64,000 nt of DNA from Antedon mediterranea (GCF_964355755.1 NC_092670.1:15933201-15997200); one strand, 5' to 3'. Shown: positions 30,901 to 42,456, counted from the stretch's first letter. A program made the numbers and translations. The notes: a model not told the origin generated them from the letters alone.

Positions 30901-32500
30901 CGAAATTAATTATTGGTATTTAAATACTGTACATTAAAACTAAATAAATTCCTGTCATTACAATACTATTTTTTTTTTGGTTATTATATATCAACTCGGC
31001 TGTGGCCTTGTTGATATATAACCTTTCATCATTCACCTCATGCCATTATTTGTACCATTTTACACTCATAAACATTCATTATTTGTATAATATTCATTAT
31101 ATAGGGCATTACTGTAATCACTATTGATTGCAATTGATAGACTGCTACCTGGACTACAAACCAATCTATCCATGACTGACAAGAGTTTAATATATAACCT
31201 ATTTGGGTCACTATTCATTTGTAAACTACTGATAAATTGAATTATGATAATGTAAGGGCACTTAACCAGGGTTATAATGATAAAAGCTCTATTAAAATAT
31301 GTTTGTATAGAACAGAGTTAGCCAAAACTGGGTAAACCCCCCGCAAACAATTAAACAGTAATACTAATTTAGCCAACTGCAACCAATTTGGTCACACGAC
31401 CCATTTCTGCTGTGAAACAACAAATAACCGATTAATAAATTATGGATACACCCATGATCCCAATTTCTTGGCAACAGACACACAAGAAAAACCAGTTAAA
31501 ATAAATGGCATTCTCAAAACAACGCTAATAATGGTGAGAAAATACCAAATTGAAGTAGAAACGTCATTTACAAGTAATATCGCCGAGTTGAGTAACTGTA
31601 AAACGTAAAATAATGATTATTTTGATTGGATATTTGAATTTTTAGGAGCACAAACAAACTTAATATTATAAGGTTTATATAAAATTCTATGCGCAAAGCA
31701 TGGTGGGAAGGGTTTGGGAGCAAATGTAATGACGCGTACGTACATGATTTGTTCTTTATACGTTTGCGCTCAAACCCTTCCCATCATCGTGCATTGTACA
31801 ATGACGTTCTTCACGAAATCCAGCTATTTGCGATAAACCTTTAAGCCTTATTAGAAGAAATGGGGTCAAAGACTCAATATAAATTAAAATCAATCTACGT
31901 CTAACAAATCGAACATATTGTACGGTACAGCTAAAAAGGACAGTACTGTACTACTACTACATAGGGCTATACAAAATAATTTGTTGAAGACCAGCTAGGC
32001 CAGGCCATCATCGACAACCCTTCTTGCATGAATGAACTTACCAGTTGAAACTCTCTTCGCCTGGCGAACGCATCGCGGATTCCGTTATCCGACCACAGTT
32101 GCTTACAGGCTGGCGCAAACGTTTGAAAGACTGCGGGATCTAAAGCTAGCTTGTTCTCATAGGACATAACCACAGCTGCGGGGTGCTTATTTTCGGGGTA
32201 TTGCCACGGTATATTCAATTTATCCCGGGCGTCTACCAATACTTTCATCCCCTTTACAATGTTTGTGTAAATAATCGTACGGTACTCCCGCACTTCTTCG
32301 TCTCGGAAGTTCACGCCATGAATAATTTTCATCTGCTTCAGAAATGTACTCTTACCGCTCTCTCCTGCCCCTAATAACAGAATCTTTACTTCTCTACGTA
32401 GATACTGCTTTTCTTTGGCTAAAACTCTATCAATATTTTTACTTATAGCCTGTTTCCTTCGTTCATCTTCGCTCAAACAGCAGGTTAGTAAACCAGCCAT
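18955..32500 (-). CDS. GNA12/GNA13: G protein alpha subunit, G12/13 class
   Basis: Heterotrimeric G protein alpha chain that couples receptors to RhoGEFs and Rho at the plasma membrane. Coding exons on the - strand: 32500-32042 (153 codons), 29630-29580 (17 codons) and 19524-18955 (189 codons plus TGA), joined in phase 0, 359 aa. Seen: Cys-Cys at residues 7-8 (palmitoylation type), P-loop GAGESGKS (44-51), [11 protein letters not shown], switch I RKATKG (Arg183), DVGGQR (205-210), NKTD, the G5 loop TTAVDTEN, and the C-terminus DNLKNLMLQ, which is diagnostic for G12/13. The 51-bp middle exon encodes [17 protein letters not shown]. Intron 2 (10.05 kb) carries an antisense LTR retrotransposon and a minisatellite; intron 1 has a 23-bp array. 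An AATAAA (- strand) near 18602-18607 may be the poly(A) signal. Confidence 0.96.
19690..19775 (-). repeat. Decayed tRNA-like repeat copy
   Basis: AAAAAGCCACCCCAACTGAAATTCGGACCC parallels the tRNA-like unit at 1046-1117 across the acceptor and T-arm but has lost the cloverleaf. It lies in G-alpha intron 2. The match was made by eye only. Confidence 0.35.
20368..20470 (-). repeat. tRNA-derived SINE fragment
   Basis: Shares GCGAGTTACAACC, CACTAGGTCAGG and GGCAAG...CTACAGCTCCACT with the fuller copy at 48183-48294. It has lost about 16 bp covering the A box. Confidence 0.55.
20698..20997 (+). repeat. 5' LTR
   Basis: 300 bp, starting TGTAGAGGCAATTTGC and ending GATCTCACTAA. Contains a CTCTCTCTCTC tract and a short ORF that is duplicated in the 3' LTR and is not a gene. 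Confidence 0.93.
21110..21961 (+). CDS. Retrotransposon Gag
   Basis: 283 aa from the ATG at 21110. The hydrophobic [20 protein letters not shown] near residue 33 is the usual start of the capsid-like domain in this Ty3/gypsy lineage. A single zinc-knuckle-like motif [14 protein letters not shown] lies at about residue 250, preceded by a basic Arg/Ser-rich stretch. It forms the particle and packages RNA in the cytoplasm. The stop at 21959-21961 lies inside the overlap with Pol. Confidence 0.9.
   Translation: MARPSPVRGTPIKMAARMDKAPPVAAAVSLKLPPFWPNDPLIWFAQVEAQFVTRGITAEETKYSFIIASLPPNIAQEVRDLLLSPPYQRPYTHLKSELVKRTSVSEQKRLHQLLTTEELGDRKPSQLLRKMYQLLGDRDLETSILKQLFVQRLPTNVQLILASTREDMDLSDLAALADKILEVSPPPPTIATTIKDTGARATSDELRELRAEVSKLTSLVSSLAKQVRGRSRSKQRESRKRSPSATSNDGLCWYHHRYGNKAHKCNSPCSFSSQKAGNDQASD
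21913..25095 (+). CDS. Retrotransposon Pol (protease, RT, RNase H, integrase)
   Basis: Open for 1060 codons in the -1 frame relative to Gag; the true N-terminus is set by frameshifting near 21937-21943, not by an ATG. Domains by ORF residue: aspartic protease DTGA (45-48); reverse transcriptase with [21 protein letters not shown] and catalytic YIDD (345-348); RNase H with DASNCAVGG (about 496), GRELLA and TDHKPL; integrase zinc site H...H...CLKC (about 684-724); and catalytic core Asp754, Asp813 and Glu849, the last two spaced D-35-E. All catalytic residues are present and there is no internal stop. The tail is basic. Confidence 0.94.
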   Translation: MLFFLTEGGKRPSQRLETATAAGVGEGSRLFFISDRTSGLRFLVDTGAEVSVLPPSITDKLHRKTDFVLQAVNKSTISTYGERSLTVDFGFRRTYRWIFTVADVPNAIIGADFLRRFGLIVDLKNRKLFDATTSISVKGIECTLASLSPVFPTPKVNPRFQEILNKYKTITKPCFRNGSVKHNVTHQINTNGLPVCARPRRLSSEKLKIARAEFDHMLQLGIIRPSDSNWSSPLHMVPKGTTGDWRPCGDYRALNNVTVPDMYPIPHIHDFTATLSGCKIFSKIDLVRAYHQIPVDPKDISKTAITTPFGMFEFLRMPFGLRNAAQSFQRFIDQVLRGMNFVYAYIDDLLIASMDTAEHELHLQALFKRLDEFGIIVNPSKCVWGVSSLQFLGHQINEFGIQPLRSKVEAIEQFPVPDTVRKLREFLGLINFYRRFIPRCSDLIHPLTDLLVGKPKKAIELSPTEIESFNKVKYALVESTLLEHPHPDAALCLMVDASNCAVGGVLQQMVAGIWHPLAFFSRRLNPVERRYSTFGRELLATYLAVKHFRHVLEARTFYILTDHKPLTHALRSSADRYSPREIRHLDYVSQFTTDIRHVKGSENTVADALSRMDLNAVSASSERSIDYDVMARHQPKDAELLEHQHKSVFKLRDVPIATSGGTIVCDVTTGNHRPFVPKGMRRLVFDSLHSLSHPGVRASLKLIASRYVWPGMNSDVRTWAKCCLKCQKNKVHRHTVTPLGTFATPDIRFDHVHIDLVGPLPVSDGYTYLLTCIDRFTRWPEAISITNITAETVAKAFVTVWVSRFGAPSTITTDRGRQFESALFTALSNMLGTKRIRTTSYHPMSNGLVERFHRQLKVSLKAQDDPQKWSETLPLVLLGLRTAVKVDLGCSSSELVYGATLKLPGQFVAPTDIASHEPANYVHRLQRHMQNIRPVPTRANQRTAQIHDDLRECTHVFVRCDSVKKPLQSPYNGPFKVLNRTDKYFVLSIAGKHETVSLDRLKVAYVNNGKAINNFPESSRQPEAGLSPTASAIPVAPPPRQTRSGRHVHWPRKLADYDCG
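21937..21981 (+). promoter_or_regulatory. -1 ribosomal frameshift signal between Gag and Pol
   Basis: The slippery heptamer G GGA AAC (21937-21943) is in the exact Gag phase. After a 6-nt spacer, GCCAGC (21950-21955) can pair with GCTGGC (21976-21981). Heptamer, phase, spacer and stem all fit a classical -1 signal. Confidence 0.85.
25197..25496 (+). repeat. 3' LTR
   Basis: Reads identical to the 5' LTR over 300 bp. Preceded by the polypurine tract and followed directly by the AAACT target duplication. Confidence 0.93.
25761..25892. mobile_element. Miniature element, GGACGCAAC family
   Basis: The left end AAGCTTGGTTCCCATTTGG (followed by ACGCAAC) and the right end ACGTCCAGGTAGATACCAAGC are inverted copies. 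About 132 bp, in G-alpha intron 2. Confidence 0.6.
27414..27564. mobile_element. TA-flanked miniature element, copy 2
   Basis: Starts TAAAGCTCTGTCTACACTAT and ends GATAGTGTAAACAGAGCTTC. Contains GGTAGTGATATG twice. Lies in G-alpha intron 2. Confidence 0.75.
28010..29088. repeat. Minisatellite, 39-bp unit, about 27.6 copies
   Basis: Near-identical head-to-tail units (GACCCCAACAATAAGCACAT plus ACAAATGGGTACCTAGACC) with only scattered single-base variants. Because 39 is a multiple of three and the unit lacks stops in some frames on both strands, it yields two long opposed ORFs. These are not genes: the array sits wholly inside G-alpha intron 2. Confidence 0.97.
29202..29526. mobile_element. TTAA-flanked miniature element, copy 2
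   Basis: TTAAAGATGTATTGTCCCC at the left and TACAATACATCTTTAA at the right. Internal text AACCAATTGACTGGCAGCC recurs near 42620. It lies 54 bp beyond the donor side of the 51-bp G-alpha exon, inside intron 2. Confidence 0.75.
29580..29630 (-). CDS. GNA12/GNA13: 51-bp middle coding exon of G-alpha-12/13
   Basis: Bounded on the - strand by TTTTGCAG and GTAAAATG. Encodes [17 protein letters not shown], the helical-domain segment that sits between REFQL and DYLPT in the G12/13 family. Phase 0 on both sides. Too short for an ORF scan but needed for a complete protein. Confidence 0.93.
30316..30757. repeat. Tandem repeat, 23-bp unit, about 19 copies
   Basis: Unit ACAATGCTGAAGATGTCTAC plus AGT, with alternating variants (TCTACAG, TCCACAG, TATACAG). 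Lies in G-alpha intron 1 and accounts for two spurious - strand ORFs. Confidence 0.95.
31688..31798. mobile_element. Short inverted-repeat element near the G-alpha promoter side of intron 1
   Basis: GCATGGTGGGAAGGGTTTGG is mirrored by CAAACCCTTCCCATCATCGT about 80 bp on. A half-copy (GCATGATGGGAAGGGTTT) is present at 51927-51944. Confidence 0.55.
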
Positions 32501-32550
32501 GTTGAACGCACCAAGTTCAGCTCTCGATCTCAGAGTTTATACCACACCCA

Positions 32551-32569
32551 TGACGTCATAACCGGAAGT
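32551..32569 (-). promoter_or_regulatory. CRE and ETS-type sites upstream of G-alpha
   Basis: A perfect palindromic TGACGTCA (32551-32558) is followed by ACCGGAAGT (32560-32568), 50-70 bp upstream of the start codon. This is consistent with a TATA-less promoter; no TATA box is seen. Confidence 0.5.
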
Positions 32570-35500
32570 AAATACACTCCATGAGAGAACTCTAGGTTTT
32601 GATTTTGACCTTTTCAATATTATTTTAATAATAAATACAAACGCAAAAGATGAAAATGCACTCATTTCTAATACATTAAAATCATAGTAATTTTTTTAAA
32701 CAAAAAAATAAATAAAAAAAATTACCATTGTGTTTGTTGTCAATGAAATATTAATACTCGATAATATACCATAATAATTAAATCCAGGAGCAATTTAATA
32801 TTTAATTCAATTCCATTTTGTCTTTAATTAGTTTTAATTAGTTAATATCTGTTGGTTTCTAAGTTTTGATTGAACTGAATAGTTATCGTATTAATTACGT
32901 ATTTTTTTATTTATTTATTAATTTTTTTATTTTAGTTGCAAACTAATAATGCAAAAATATTAGCCTATATCAGTGACATACTTTATTTAGGAGACTCCAA
33001 CACACTAGCAAAATATCATAATTATGATGATGAAAATCTAATTATCTCTCACGTCATGACTTATGTTTGGTTTAAAATATTTAATTATTATCATTTATAA
33101 TGCGTTAAAATGATCAATAAATAATATTGTTCAATCTAGTGTTATGTATAAGTGTATGTCGCCCTCTATACGACAATAAAAAACTTTAAACAAACTTCAT
33201 GACAAGAGACTCCAATCCGTATATTAAATCATGGAGGTCTTTTTTATACCGATGTCCGTCTGTCCGTGTTTTGGTATGATTATTCTCTGTGAATGTTTTA
33301 AGCTTAAGCATGGCTAAGTACTTAGCACTTAAAGGAAGTATTTCAAAGAAACTGAATAGTAACATTTACCAGTACATATTTAATATAGTTATTGAAACTG
33401 ACACCCTCTGACAGAACAATATTTATGGTTTTCATTAAGACGCAGATTTTGATTTTGATCCGCCACTGAAATAGTATATTATTGACTGATGTGATTGATA
33501 TAATATACATTAGTTATGAATGAACGTCAAAGGGCAACAAGCATATCTATTGTTATTTCGTATGACGCGCCAGTCATTCAACTGGCTTGACCCAGGATAT
33601 ATTCAATGATAAAACTTCCAGTTACCTTGACCATTTATTATGACGTCATAACCAACAGAGACATCATGCATTTCCTGGACCGAATGTAACAGTGTATGCT
33701 ATAGAAAATGACATGTTGAAACAATAAAACATTTTATACTACGATCTCCATGAACATACTATACATATCCTACAATTTTTCCATGTTCACATTTTTATAT
33801 ATGAAACAATACAGATTTGATTTGATTTTGAAAATAAAGGTTTTGATTGTTGAGTTAGTGGCGGGCAAATATAAGTAGTTCTAGTTCATATTTGCATAAC
33901 ATATAGAGAATTTTATAAGTTACTGTGTAAGTAATAATTACTTTTAGTTCCCATTTTCCCAGACAGACTATTTACCCTTTTTATTGAAAAATTGCTCTAC
34001 CTATTCATTCATTAGGTTGATTATCATGACCCTCTCTCAATGCTCCAGTCCATTTCATAACTGTTAATTAAATCAAATTATAGTGATTAAATATGTATTG
34101 TCCTTAAAAAATCAGACATTGAATAGGTTATTTCGTAGTTTTAATCAAGTTAATCCCTTCAGTTTTTTTATTTAAATTACAGTTTTTCAGGTAAATACAT
34201 TTTTTTTTTCCAAAGTGGATAACTATTAGTATTATGTAACATTAAAATTCCATATTCAACAACAAAAATTTGAACAATTATTTTTTCAGGGGAAAAATAC
34301 ATCTTTAAGTCACTGTTCCCCAAACCGTGGTTATCATCTTAACATGAAGAACAGAACAACTAAATGACAATCTGATTCAATGTTTTATAACTAAAATAAT
34401 GAATTCTTTATTATAAATATCTCATAAATGTACACTTGAAAACAATCATATACCTATCAATATCAATCAATTCTAATCAATATAATCAATAACTCTCAAT
34501 ATTGTTCACTCTATTCTAAAGCTAAATTTGTATTATTTATTTCAAAACACAGAAAAGTACTTCTTTGAAAAAAAGTATGGTGCATTAAACAAGTATTTCA
34601 TGGAATGGGATTATATAGTACTTTTGTGAAGATAAAAAAAGATAGAGAATTGCAAAACCGAACAGGTATTGGGTACAAATTGATAATTGAAACGTCAATG
34701 AAACTATTAATCTTAATATTTAGGTGTACCATTACATACTGTGTAGATTAAAATTAATTTTCTAATTATTAAATAAACTATAATGTACCTATCTACATTT
34801 ACTTTTATTTATTTTAGATAAAAGGTGTATTTGTAATAATTTGCAATAGATTCTATATTTATAATTTAAATTATTTACTGAATAAGTTTTTTAATACAAA
34901 AAGACCAAACATAAAAGAAGTGCTCGTTCTCGAATTTGTCTTGAGTAACCTTACTCATAATACCTTGCCTATATATAGCTACAATATATATATTTATATA
35001 TCTTTAATGACTTAGCTTCCACCAATTCCCTCATAGTACAACAATCTATTTGAAGAACACAATAAAGAACATACGAATAATTTACAATTGCTCATGTATT
35101 CAACTATGTTTGATTTACATGATACATGTCCCAAGGGTTCTGAAAACTGCTGTTAATTCATGTTTTACAGCTAATAAAGTTACACTCATAGTGAATAGTG
35201 TTAAGTCATTCAATTCAAAGACATTGTGTCCCCCGAGTGAGACGGCCTGAACCATGCTGTCCCCATGACAAGGTTGCGGCGGGGTTACAATACTTGAAGC
35301 CCACACGCTCGCAACTACATTGATTAGTGTCCAATTAAATAGCTTTGAACCCGCAAGGAAACGTGTTAATTGTTGCTCCCGTTGGTACGCCTCAACAATC
35401 AATGCCATTAATGAAAAAAAAGTATCTCCTCTCGATCAGAACTTGTTTTAATTTTACGAAAACCCAGGACGAAATGCGATACTGTCCAGGGTTTTCAACA

Positions 35501-36253
35501 TTAAAAATTGATTGAAACAATCAACAAAAAATATAACCAACATGTCGAAAAGACAAACCTTAAATTAAATATTCGCAAATGTGTTATTTTCAGAGCAAGA
35601 ACTTTACTTAAATCTAAAAATAAATATCCAATTTTAACCAAATATATTTTCATAATAATAGAAATAATATGAATTGCTTTACAATGTAATAAAGCAGTCA
35701 ATAAATAACTTACTATTATATAAAAATCTAGAACATGTAAAGAAATATAATTATAATAATAATATAATATTACAGTAACAATATATAATTCTGAAGCATA
35801 TCTATGTATGTGAAAGGCATAAATTGCTATATTCTATAATTTTTAACTAATACAAATAAAAATGTTTATAACAATTTAAAGTGTTTTTAAAGAATACCAA
35901 CTTACTTAAATAATGAAAAATCTGTGTATATTACAACAATTGCAATGTGTTATTGCGTGCTGCAGGCATCTTCTATTCTACCAATTTTCAATAGAAACAT
36001 TTTCACAAAATGACAATTGAATAAAAACAGTGCTGGTAATCAATAAAATATTGAGTAATACAAAACACTTTAAATAAATAATTTTAAAAAATACCACAGC
36101 TTTCAGAACAATTACATCTGGTTTCTTCTTTCATCAGAATAATTGCGTCTAATTTCAAGAGTTAATTTGTCAAAATTAAAATTTGAATACGAGTATTTAG
36201 ATGACAAACAACGCTCAGTTATTTTTCCTTTTACACTCATATTCATGAATTTA
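32570..36253. other. Intergenic region between G-alpha and small Maf, including probable Maf 3' UTR
   Basis: AT-rich with one TTAA-flanked element (34087-34308). The segment 35215-35408 is clearly richer in GC than its surroundings and open on the - strand for about 95 codons, without splice sites I could confirm. It may be part of a long small Maf 3' UTR. No gene called. Confidence 0.45.
34087..34308. mobile_element. TTAA-flanked miniature element, copy 3
   Basis: TTAAATATGTATTGTCCTT at the left and AAAAATACATCTTTAA at the right. 222 bp, an internally deleted relative of the copies at 4265 and 29202. Confidence 0.7.
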
Positions 36254-37325
36254 CTATTTTGTATAATCTCTCCCCGTCGTAACTCTGATTACTTGCTTCT
36301 CTGGCATCCCTGCTTGCGACATTCGTGAACCCTCACCTTGGTCGATCCGTAATTTCGGCTGACTGGCTACAAATTTCACTCTTTCTGAGCTTTTCGATCT
36401 TGCAAAGTTTAATAACGCATCATATTTGGATTTCAAAGAATTGAGTTCAACTTTTTGTTTGTTGTTTTCATGCGCCAACTTATTCACTTCATCTTGGAGT
36501 TTTTTTTGCTCGGACTCAAGAACATCTTTTTGCGACACTCTCTTCTCTCGACAGTTAGCAGCATAACCACGGTTTTTAAGAGTTCTTCTGCGTTGTTTCA
36601 GATTTAGAACTTGGTCACGAGGCAAGCCTCGTAATCGGCGGTTTAACTCGCGGACAGACAAACTAATAAGTTCATGATCAGATATCACAGGCTGCTCTTC
36701 CACAGATTCTTGCTTTATCTGAAATTGCATAAAATCAAATATTCTTTAAATTCAAACACATTCTTATTTCCTTTTCTTGGGAAAGCCATAAAATAATATT
36801 TTGAACATGTAAACAACATTTTTTTGTAAACAACATTGACAAATAAAAACATACATACATTAAACATAAAAAATCCAACTTAAAATACAATGTAAAAGAT
36901 AAAGAAAAATGCTATAGAAAATGATGAAAGCAAAAACATAGGTACCATCTTTAACATAGATATTTTGTGCTTTTGTTGCATAGTTCAATGAATTCATCAG
37001 ACCATAAAAAAAACACAAAAGTGCAAAAAAAATTACAGAAAAGATTTCAATAGAGAGGTGATATTAGATATTTGACATTGCGCTTTTACATTGTTATTAC
37101 AAATTTAATAGGTACAAAGATGTTGAAATCAGTGATAACAATTTTAACTACTTTACTTTGAAATACACATAACATTCAAAGAGTATCTATTTTTTATCCT
37201 ATTCTGTACATACTCAATAATAGCAGAAATTTGCGACAATAATAATAATTATTATTAATATTCAGTAAATATTTAAAACATTATGTTACCTGCCCAGTTG
37301 GCGATAGCAGTGAAAAGGACGGCAT
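36254..37325 (-). CDS. MAFK: Small Maf bZIP transcription factor (MafF/G/K class)
   Basis: Nuclear bZIP protein that dimerises with CNC partners (Nrf, NF-E2, Bach) on Maf recognition elements. Main coding exon 36718-36254 (154 codons plus TAG); upstream coding exon 37325-37290 ([12 protein letters not shown]), joined in phase 0 by CAG/GTAACA and TTTCAG, 166 aa. Seen: Maf extended homology region [12 protein letters not shown], basic region [19 protein letters not shown] with the Maf-type Tyr, then a leucine zipper of about six heptads. It has no acidic activation domain and is of small-Maf length. The ATG reading into the intron at 36730 (MQFQ) is rejected because TTTCAG is the acceptor. The symbol is a class label; the gene probably predates the vertebrate F/G/K split. 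Confidence 0.94.
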
Positions 37326-37513
37326 AATTGCTTCAGTATACATGCAAAGGAATTATTGGTCCAACAACAGATTAAACAAATTGAACAACTTTTGTAACCA
37401 GTGAAAATCAAAAGTTTATAATTCCAAAATTAGGACGGTATAAACAGCACGTTGAAATCCAAAAGATTAATAAATCGTAATTGATCGTTGACAAGACTAA
37501 ACAGCAGACACAC

Positions 37514-37632
37514 AATATGGCGGTGATTGTACAATGAATGTTGGTTTACAACGTCTCGCGATCAAACGGTATACTAAGTACGAGAATTACATCAACATCT
37601 CGGAACGACATTCAACGGGAATGATGTCAGCA
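37514..37632 (-). promoter_or_regulatory. Proximal promoter motifs of small Maf
   Basis: Upstream of the 37325 ATG lie AATATGGCGG (37514-37523, YY1-like), a perfect TCTCGCGA core-promoter motif (37554-37561) and TGATGTCAGCA (37622-37632), whose complement TGCTGACATCA is a Maf half-site with an AP-1/CRE-like partner. Autoregulation is an inference. Confidence 0.45.
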
Positions 37633-38334
37633 TTTATGAAAAATAAACGCCTTCAAAACAGGTAAAATGAGGCGCATGTGCCAAAATTTGGAGGTGTTTA
37701 CGAAAGTACTCTTAAATAAATTGTCTATGCTTATAGTTCGAAAAGACAATAATACACTTGTCTAGGATATTCCACTTTCAAAAGGGGATAAAATTAACAT
37801 CCAATAATAACACAAAATATAATATAAATCACTGAACCTAACCTTGAATTAATGTTGTATTATACTTTGAGGTTTCATTCAGGTTAAATACAATCTCCTT
37901 AAGAACAACTAACAAATGAATTTTGAAAGAAAAAACATGAAGGTTATCCCCCTATGAAACAATGGATGAAGCCATGACAATGCAGAAGCCAACACTAAGC
38001 AAAAAATGCTGACAAATCATTACAGATTGAAAATGAACTGACTCAAGATTGGACGCAAAAAAAGGAGGAAGAATGAACGCTGTTAGTGACTGCTTCTGAT
38101 CACAGACATCGTCTGATGAATGATTGCTACATTCTATGGCCTATTACCTGTCAAATGTCACACATTTTGTCACAAATCGGTGAAAATATGCAACACTCTA
38201 AGAATCAGTCTATGATGACTGATCCAACACATTAGGAATTGTGTGTGATAAAACTTGAAACATGCAAAACTAATTATGTTACATAATAATTCACATCTCT
38301 CTTAATTTATAATTAAAACATTAAGTTGACTTAC

Positions 38335-38367
38335 TTTAATATTTGGCGGTCCTGCTTTCCGCACCAT
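38335..38367 (-). CDS. MAFK: Alternative first coding exon of small Maf
   Basis: On the - strand an ATG opens MVRKAGPPNIK and runs straight into GTAAGT. It is phase 0, so it joins in frame to IKQESVEEQ of the main exon. The join gives NIK-IKQE, resembling the KALKVKxE of vertebrate small Mafs better than the other first exon does. It lies 1 kb upstream of that exon, so a second promoter is implied. Inferred from splice signals only. Confidence 0.6.
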
Positions 38368-39138
38368 CCTTCTTTAAAAGTCGTCAAAACAAATAGGTAA
38401 TGCTCCTATGAATTTAAATCAGATTCAACATAGTAGATTCATAGATACCATATTGATGGATGGAAAAAGTTATAAAATATTAATGTTTAAAATGCTTAAT
38501 CTCTTTACACTTTCAAGACATCTTTAAGAAACATTAACTGAACTGAAAAGTATGGAGAGATGATGTCATAGATTTAGACAAATTAGATGCTATATTTCAA
38601 AAAATAAAAACAGTATATTTATTTTATTTAATTATTTCATAAAAAAAGTATTTAATTAGTAGTTTCTTCGACAGTAGAAATAAGTTTTCTACTTCTATAT
38701 GTTTATTTGAATTTTTAAATGTATAAATAATATAAAATCTGTTGTTTTAAAAGTGTTTTCTTTTAACTACTAGAAGAACAAACTGTTGTTTTTTTAGACT
38801 TTTTTTTTTATCAAACATGTTGACATAATACATTTTTATGTATTGATTGGGAAAAATTTAAATTATTATTAAACAATAAATTAAAATGATTAATATTAAA
38901 TTATTAACAATATTGAAAAAAACACCATATGGAATAAAAGATCTGCGTCGACCGCAATCTTAAACATGTCAATAAATTGCATTGTCATGATGATGAAGTA
39001 TTCTCTCAATAGATAACATTTGAAATATTAACTTTTGAAAAAAATATACAAAACCACGCAAAAAAGTATTTAATTTTTACACTATATTTTGTCAAAGAAT
39101 TCTTACAATCCATCATGAAATCAATTGTTAGACTAATC

Positions 39139-39320
39139 AAGCTTTGTGACAAAAAAAGTGTGATGTGCCCATATATGTCATATCACTACCATTTTTGGGG
39201 ATATCACTACCATATTTGGGGATATCACTACCATATTAGGAAATCTCCCTACCATATTTGGGGCTTATCATTTGGACACTTTTTTTGTCAAAGTAGTTTG
39301 ATAGTGTAGACAGAGCTTTA
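39139..39320. mobile_element. TA-flanked miniature element, copy 3
   Basis: The left end is decayed (AAGCTTTGTGAC); the right end GATAGTGTAGACAGAGCTTTA is intact. A 20-bp block with ATATCACTACCATATTTGGG is tandemly repeated about four times. Confidence 0.7.
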
Positions 39321-41141
39321 GAAAAGATCATTAAGTGCCCAGTATACTACCTAATTACTGTACCAACCAAGGTTTGACAGTCAACATACTGTACTAGTAT
39401 TTACACACTTTCATATTTCTCAGCATGAAATAATGAATACACTAATTAACACACACTAGAGTACACTGCTTCAGATTAAAAGCTATACTTTAAAATAAAT
39501 ATACTGTACATTTTAATAAAATACCTTGTGTGTATTGGATAACAATATTAAGCCCATCTAATAGACAACTACTGAATAATGTCGTGAGCACACTATTTGT
39601 CATGATGTATACATGAAGTAAAATCGTTATCCGGACTGGTTTGGTTAGTGTCGGCCATTTCCCGGTCAGTACAGTGGTCAACGCAACTTGTGTTGCACCT
39701 GTACAATTTTAAATAATAAGCTCTGGAACGCTTATATTATGGTAGTGCCCTCTGTATATATTTTTCTGCCAATATTGCGATTTTTATTTCAGACTGGTGA
39801 GAGAGAAGAGGTCATCGTAATAATTCAGATTATTAATTAATATTTGACAGATTTACATGTTGACCTTGTGACACTAGGAAATGCCCAACAACTTCCTATA
39901 AATTCCTTTCACTTCTTGCAGTCAATATACTGTAGTAATGTAATTAATATATCATTGAAAAGAAACATAGGTTTCTTTTATTTAATATAATAATTGGTAA
40001 TTATATTAAAACATACTATACATGGTGATCTAAATATGACATTCATTGTAATTTTGGCCACCCGGGTTTTTGTTGTAACTTTTCAATTCAATTTTTTAAT
40101 TCAAATTAACATTTATTTCTTCCACAATAAAATAACAACAAATATCCAATATAAATTGTAAAATGAAGGAAGAGGGCAAAACTCAAAAAGTAACGCCAGA
40201 TAAGTGTCGAGCAAGCCCTAAATGAATGATAGAAATAAAAATTACAAATTCATAAACGTACACAAACACACAGACAGGACAGGGCAAGTAAAAAGCGAAA
40301 AAAAGAACAAACGATCATGCGATATAAAAACTGAGGATGGTATAAAAAAAAAAATGTTATAAATCATATTTTGACAAAAGAAATGTTTTGGCTTTAGGGG
40401 GTTGCAATGAATTCAGGAGGAAGGTCATTATATAATTTAACACCGCTATAACTTTGTACTGTAACTGTTAAATCCTTGCAAAGGGTATTTATTATTATAA
40501 TTAAATTATATTTTTCCTGACACAAATAATAAACTACTTATTTATTTATTTTTTTACTTAATAAATTAGAGAAATTACTTTAGAATTCTTTGCCAGTATT
40601 TTATATATTTGCATTTCATAATTATTTAGCATAAATGTGATACTAAGGTTTTAGACAAACTGTAGTTCCTATTAAGTATTATATAGGATTAGTTCAGTAG
40701 CTTTTTTGTTAAAATGGCTGTAAAGTGTAATTAACAAATTAATTGTTGATGTACATCTCGGTTGGAGACTGACGAATATATACCCTATCACAATGACTCA
40801 TGTAAAATAAAACCACAAATGTTGGAAATAAATAATCACTAGACTTTGTTAATGTAAAGGAATCAACTGAAGTACAGTACTGTTCTGTAGTTCTTATAGG
40901 GGCCTACTTGACTATTTTAAAAATAAAAAGCTTTGTATTTTTTGTAAAACTTTCACTTCTTCCCAAATGTACTGTAAAAATAAAGTGTTTATCAAAAAGT
41001 AGGTGTCAACTATTTAATCTCAGATTAAAATTGATATTATTAAATAATATCAATTTTAATCTGATCATAACTTGGTATCGAGCACTCTATCCTAACGGTC
41101 TGATACTTTCAACCTAAAAATGTATATATATAATATATACA

Positions 41142-41459
41142 ACTAGGCGAATTTGTAACGCTAAAGTTTTGAAGATATAAAGATCAGATCCTTTCCACTC
41201 AAGATTGAATAGCTACAATTTTATGTACACCGCTTTTCGCTTTACTCATGAATGCATCGTAGCTAATTTCCTGAGCTCTGACTGGTTGTGCAATTTTTCG
41301 CTTTGCAAAAAGAAGAAACAATTCGAACTAGCAATTTTGCTGAGAGAAAAAAACTAAATTTGTCGAAAAGAAAGAAGGATTTGGAAGACGGACACACAAA
41401 TACGCATGCGTGTATAACTATAAGCATGGTTTTGATTCGCTTGAACAAATTCGCCTAGT
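41142..41459. mobile_element. Inverted-repeat element, ACTAGGCGAATTTGT ends
   Basis: ACTAGGCGAATTTGT at 41142-41156 and its exact inverse ACAAATTCGCCTAGT at 41445-41459. 318 bp, no meaningful ORF. Confidence 0.7.
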
Positions 41460-42456
41460 CTACTGGAAAATAGGTTTACACAAACAGACATCATTCACCA
41501 TCCACCATTCATGCACTACTACTACTACTACTAGGCCTACAGCTAAATTCATGCACTACTACTACTAGGCCTACAGCTAAATTTCTTTTAAAACAAATAT
41601 ATTCATACTCATAGTAGTCATACAGTATAAAAATATGTATATTTTTCTTTAAAAATGTATATTTTGATTATCTCAAAATTTGATATTAAAAACTATAGTT
41701 TGAAAAGAGGCTACAGTACAGGTATAATTTGATGAGGCCTATAATTACAGTAAAACAACTGAGAAGAGGACAGTTTTAAAAATTAAAACTACCTGGACTA
41801 TAGGCCCTAGCTATTCATACAGAGCTGTGTAACAGGGTCCTACCTAACTGTGTAACTAAATAAAAAAACAAATCAGACGGGAACCACGGGCCACCAACAA
41901 TTGTTTTATTTTAAAGTCTGTTTCATGGTTACCTTCAGTTTTCTCACTAAAAGTGCTGAGTAGGTGATTTTTTTCAACTATCGATGACGAGCTAAAGAAG
42001 TTGTTGAAAGTCCAAAGAACTGCTTATTCATCAAAAAACGAGTTGTTGTTTCACGACCTATCGCCCCGTAAAACAAAACAAAAACGACAAGGTTGACACA
42101 ATACTCACGTGAGAATGAGAAAATTGCTGACTCGACAACTTAGTCTATTATCTCCAGTCGTTACAAAACGTAAAACATTTATTATGGATCTCTAAGACTA
42201 GCATTATTATTTTGTTTAGTTGAAACCTACCACACCAACTTCCTTTATATTACAATTATATTAAAATTAAAAATAATATGTACTCTTTATTTATGTATTT
42301 CAATAGACTAGTCTAGCAGTAGTGATGTGTAGGATTATTGTGAGAAACTATGCCCTCTCAATGACAATTACAATATCAAAACCAACAATTAATCATATAG
42401 GTATAAAAGGCATGGATCAATTATATTCATTTGGTGGTACGTGTGAGAAGAGGCTA

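Noticed and set aside
35115-35408. 97-codon - strand ORF called as a gene
   Set aside because: No splice sites or homology I can support; kept only as a finding on base composition.
36718-36730. ATG opening MQFQIKQE as the small Maf start
   Set aside because: The bases contain the TTTCAG acceptor, and two good upstream exons join here in frame.
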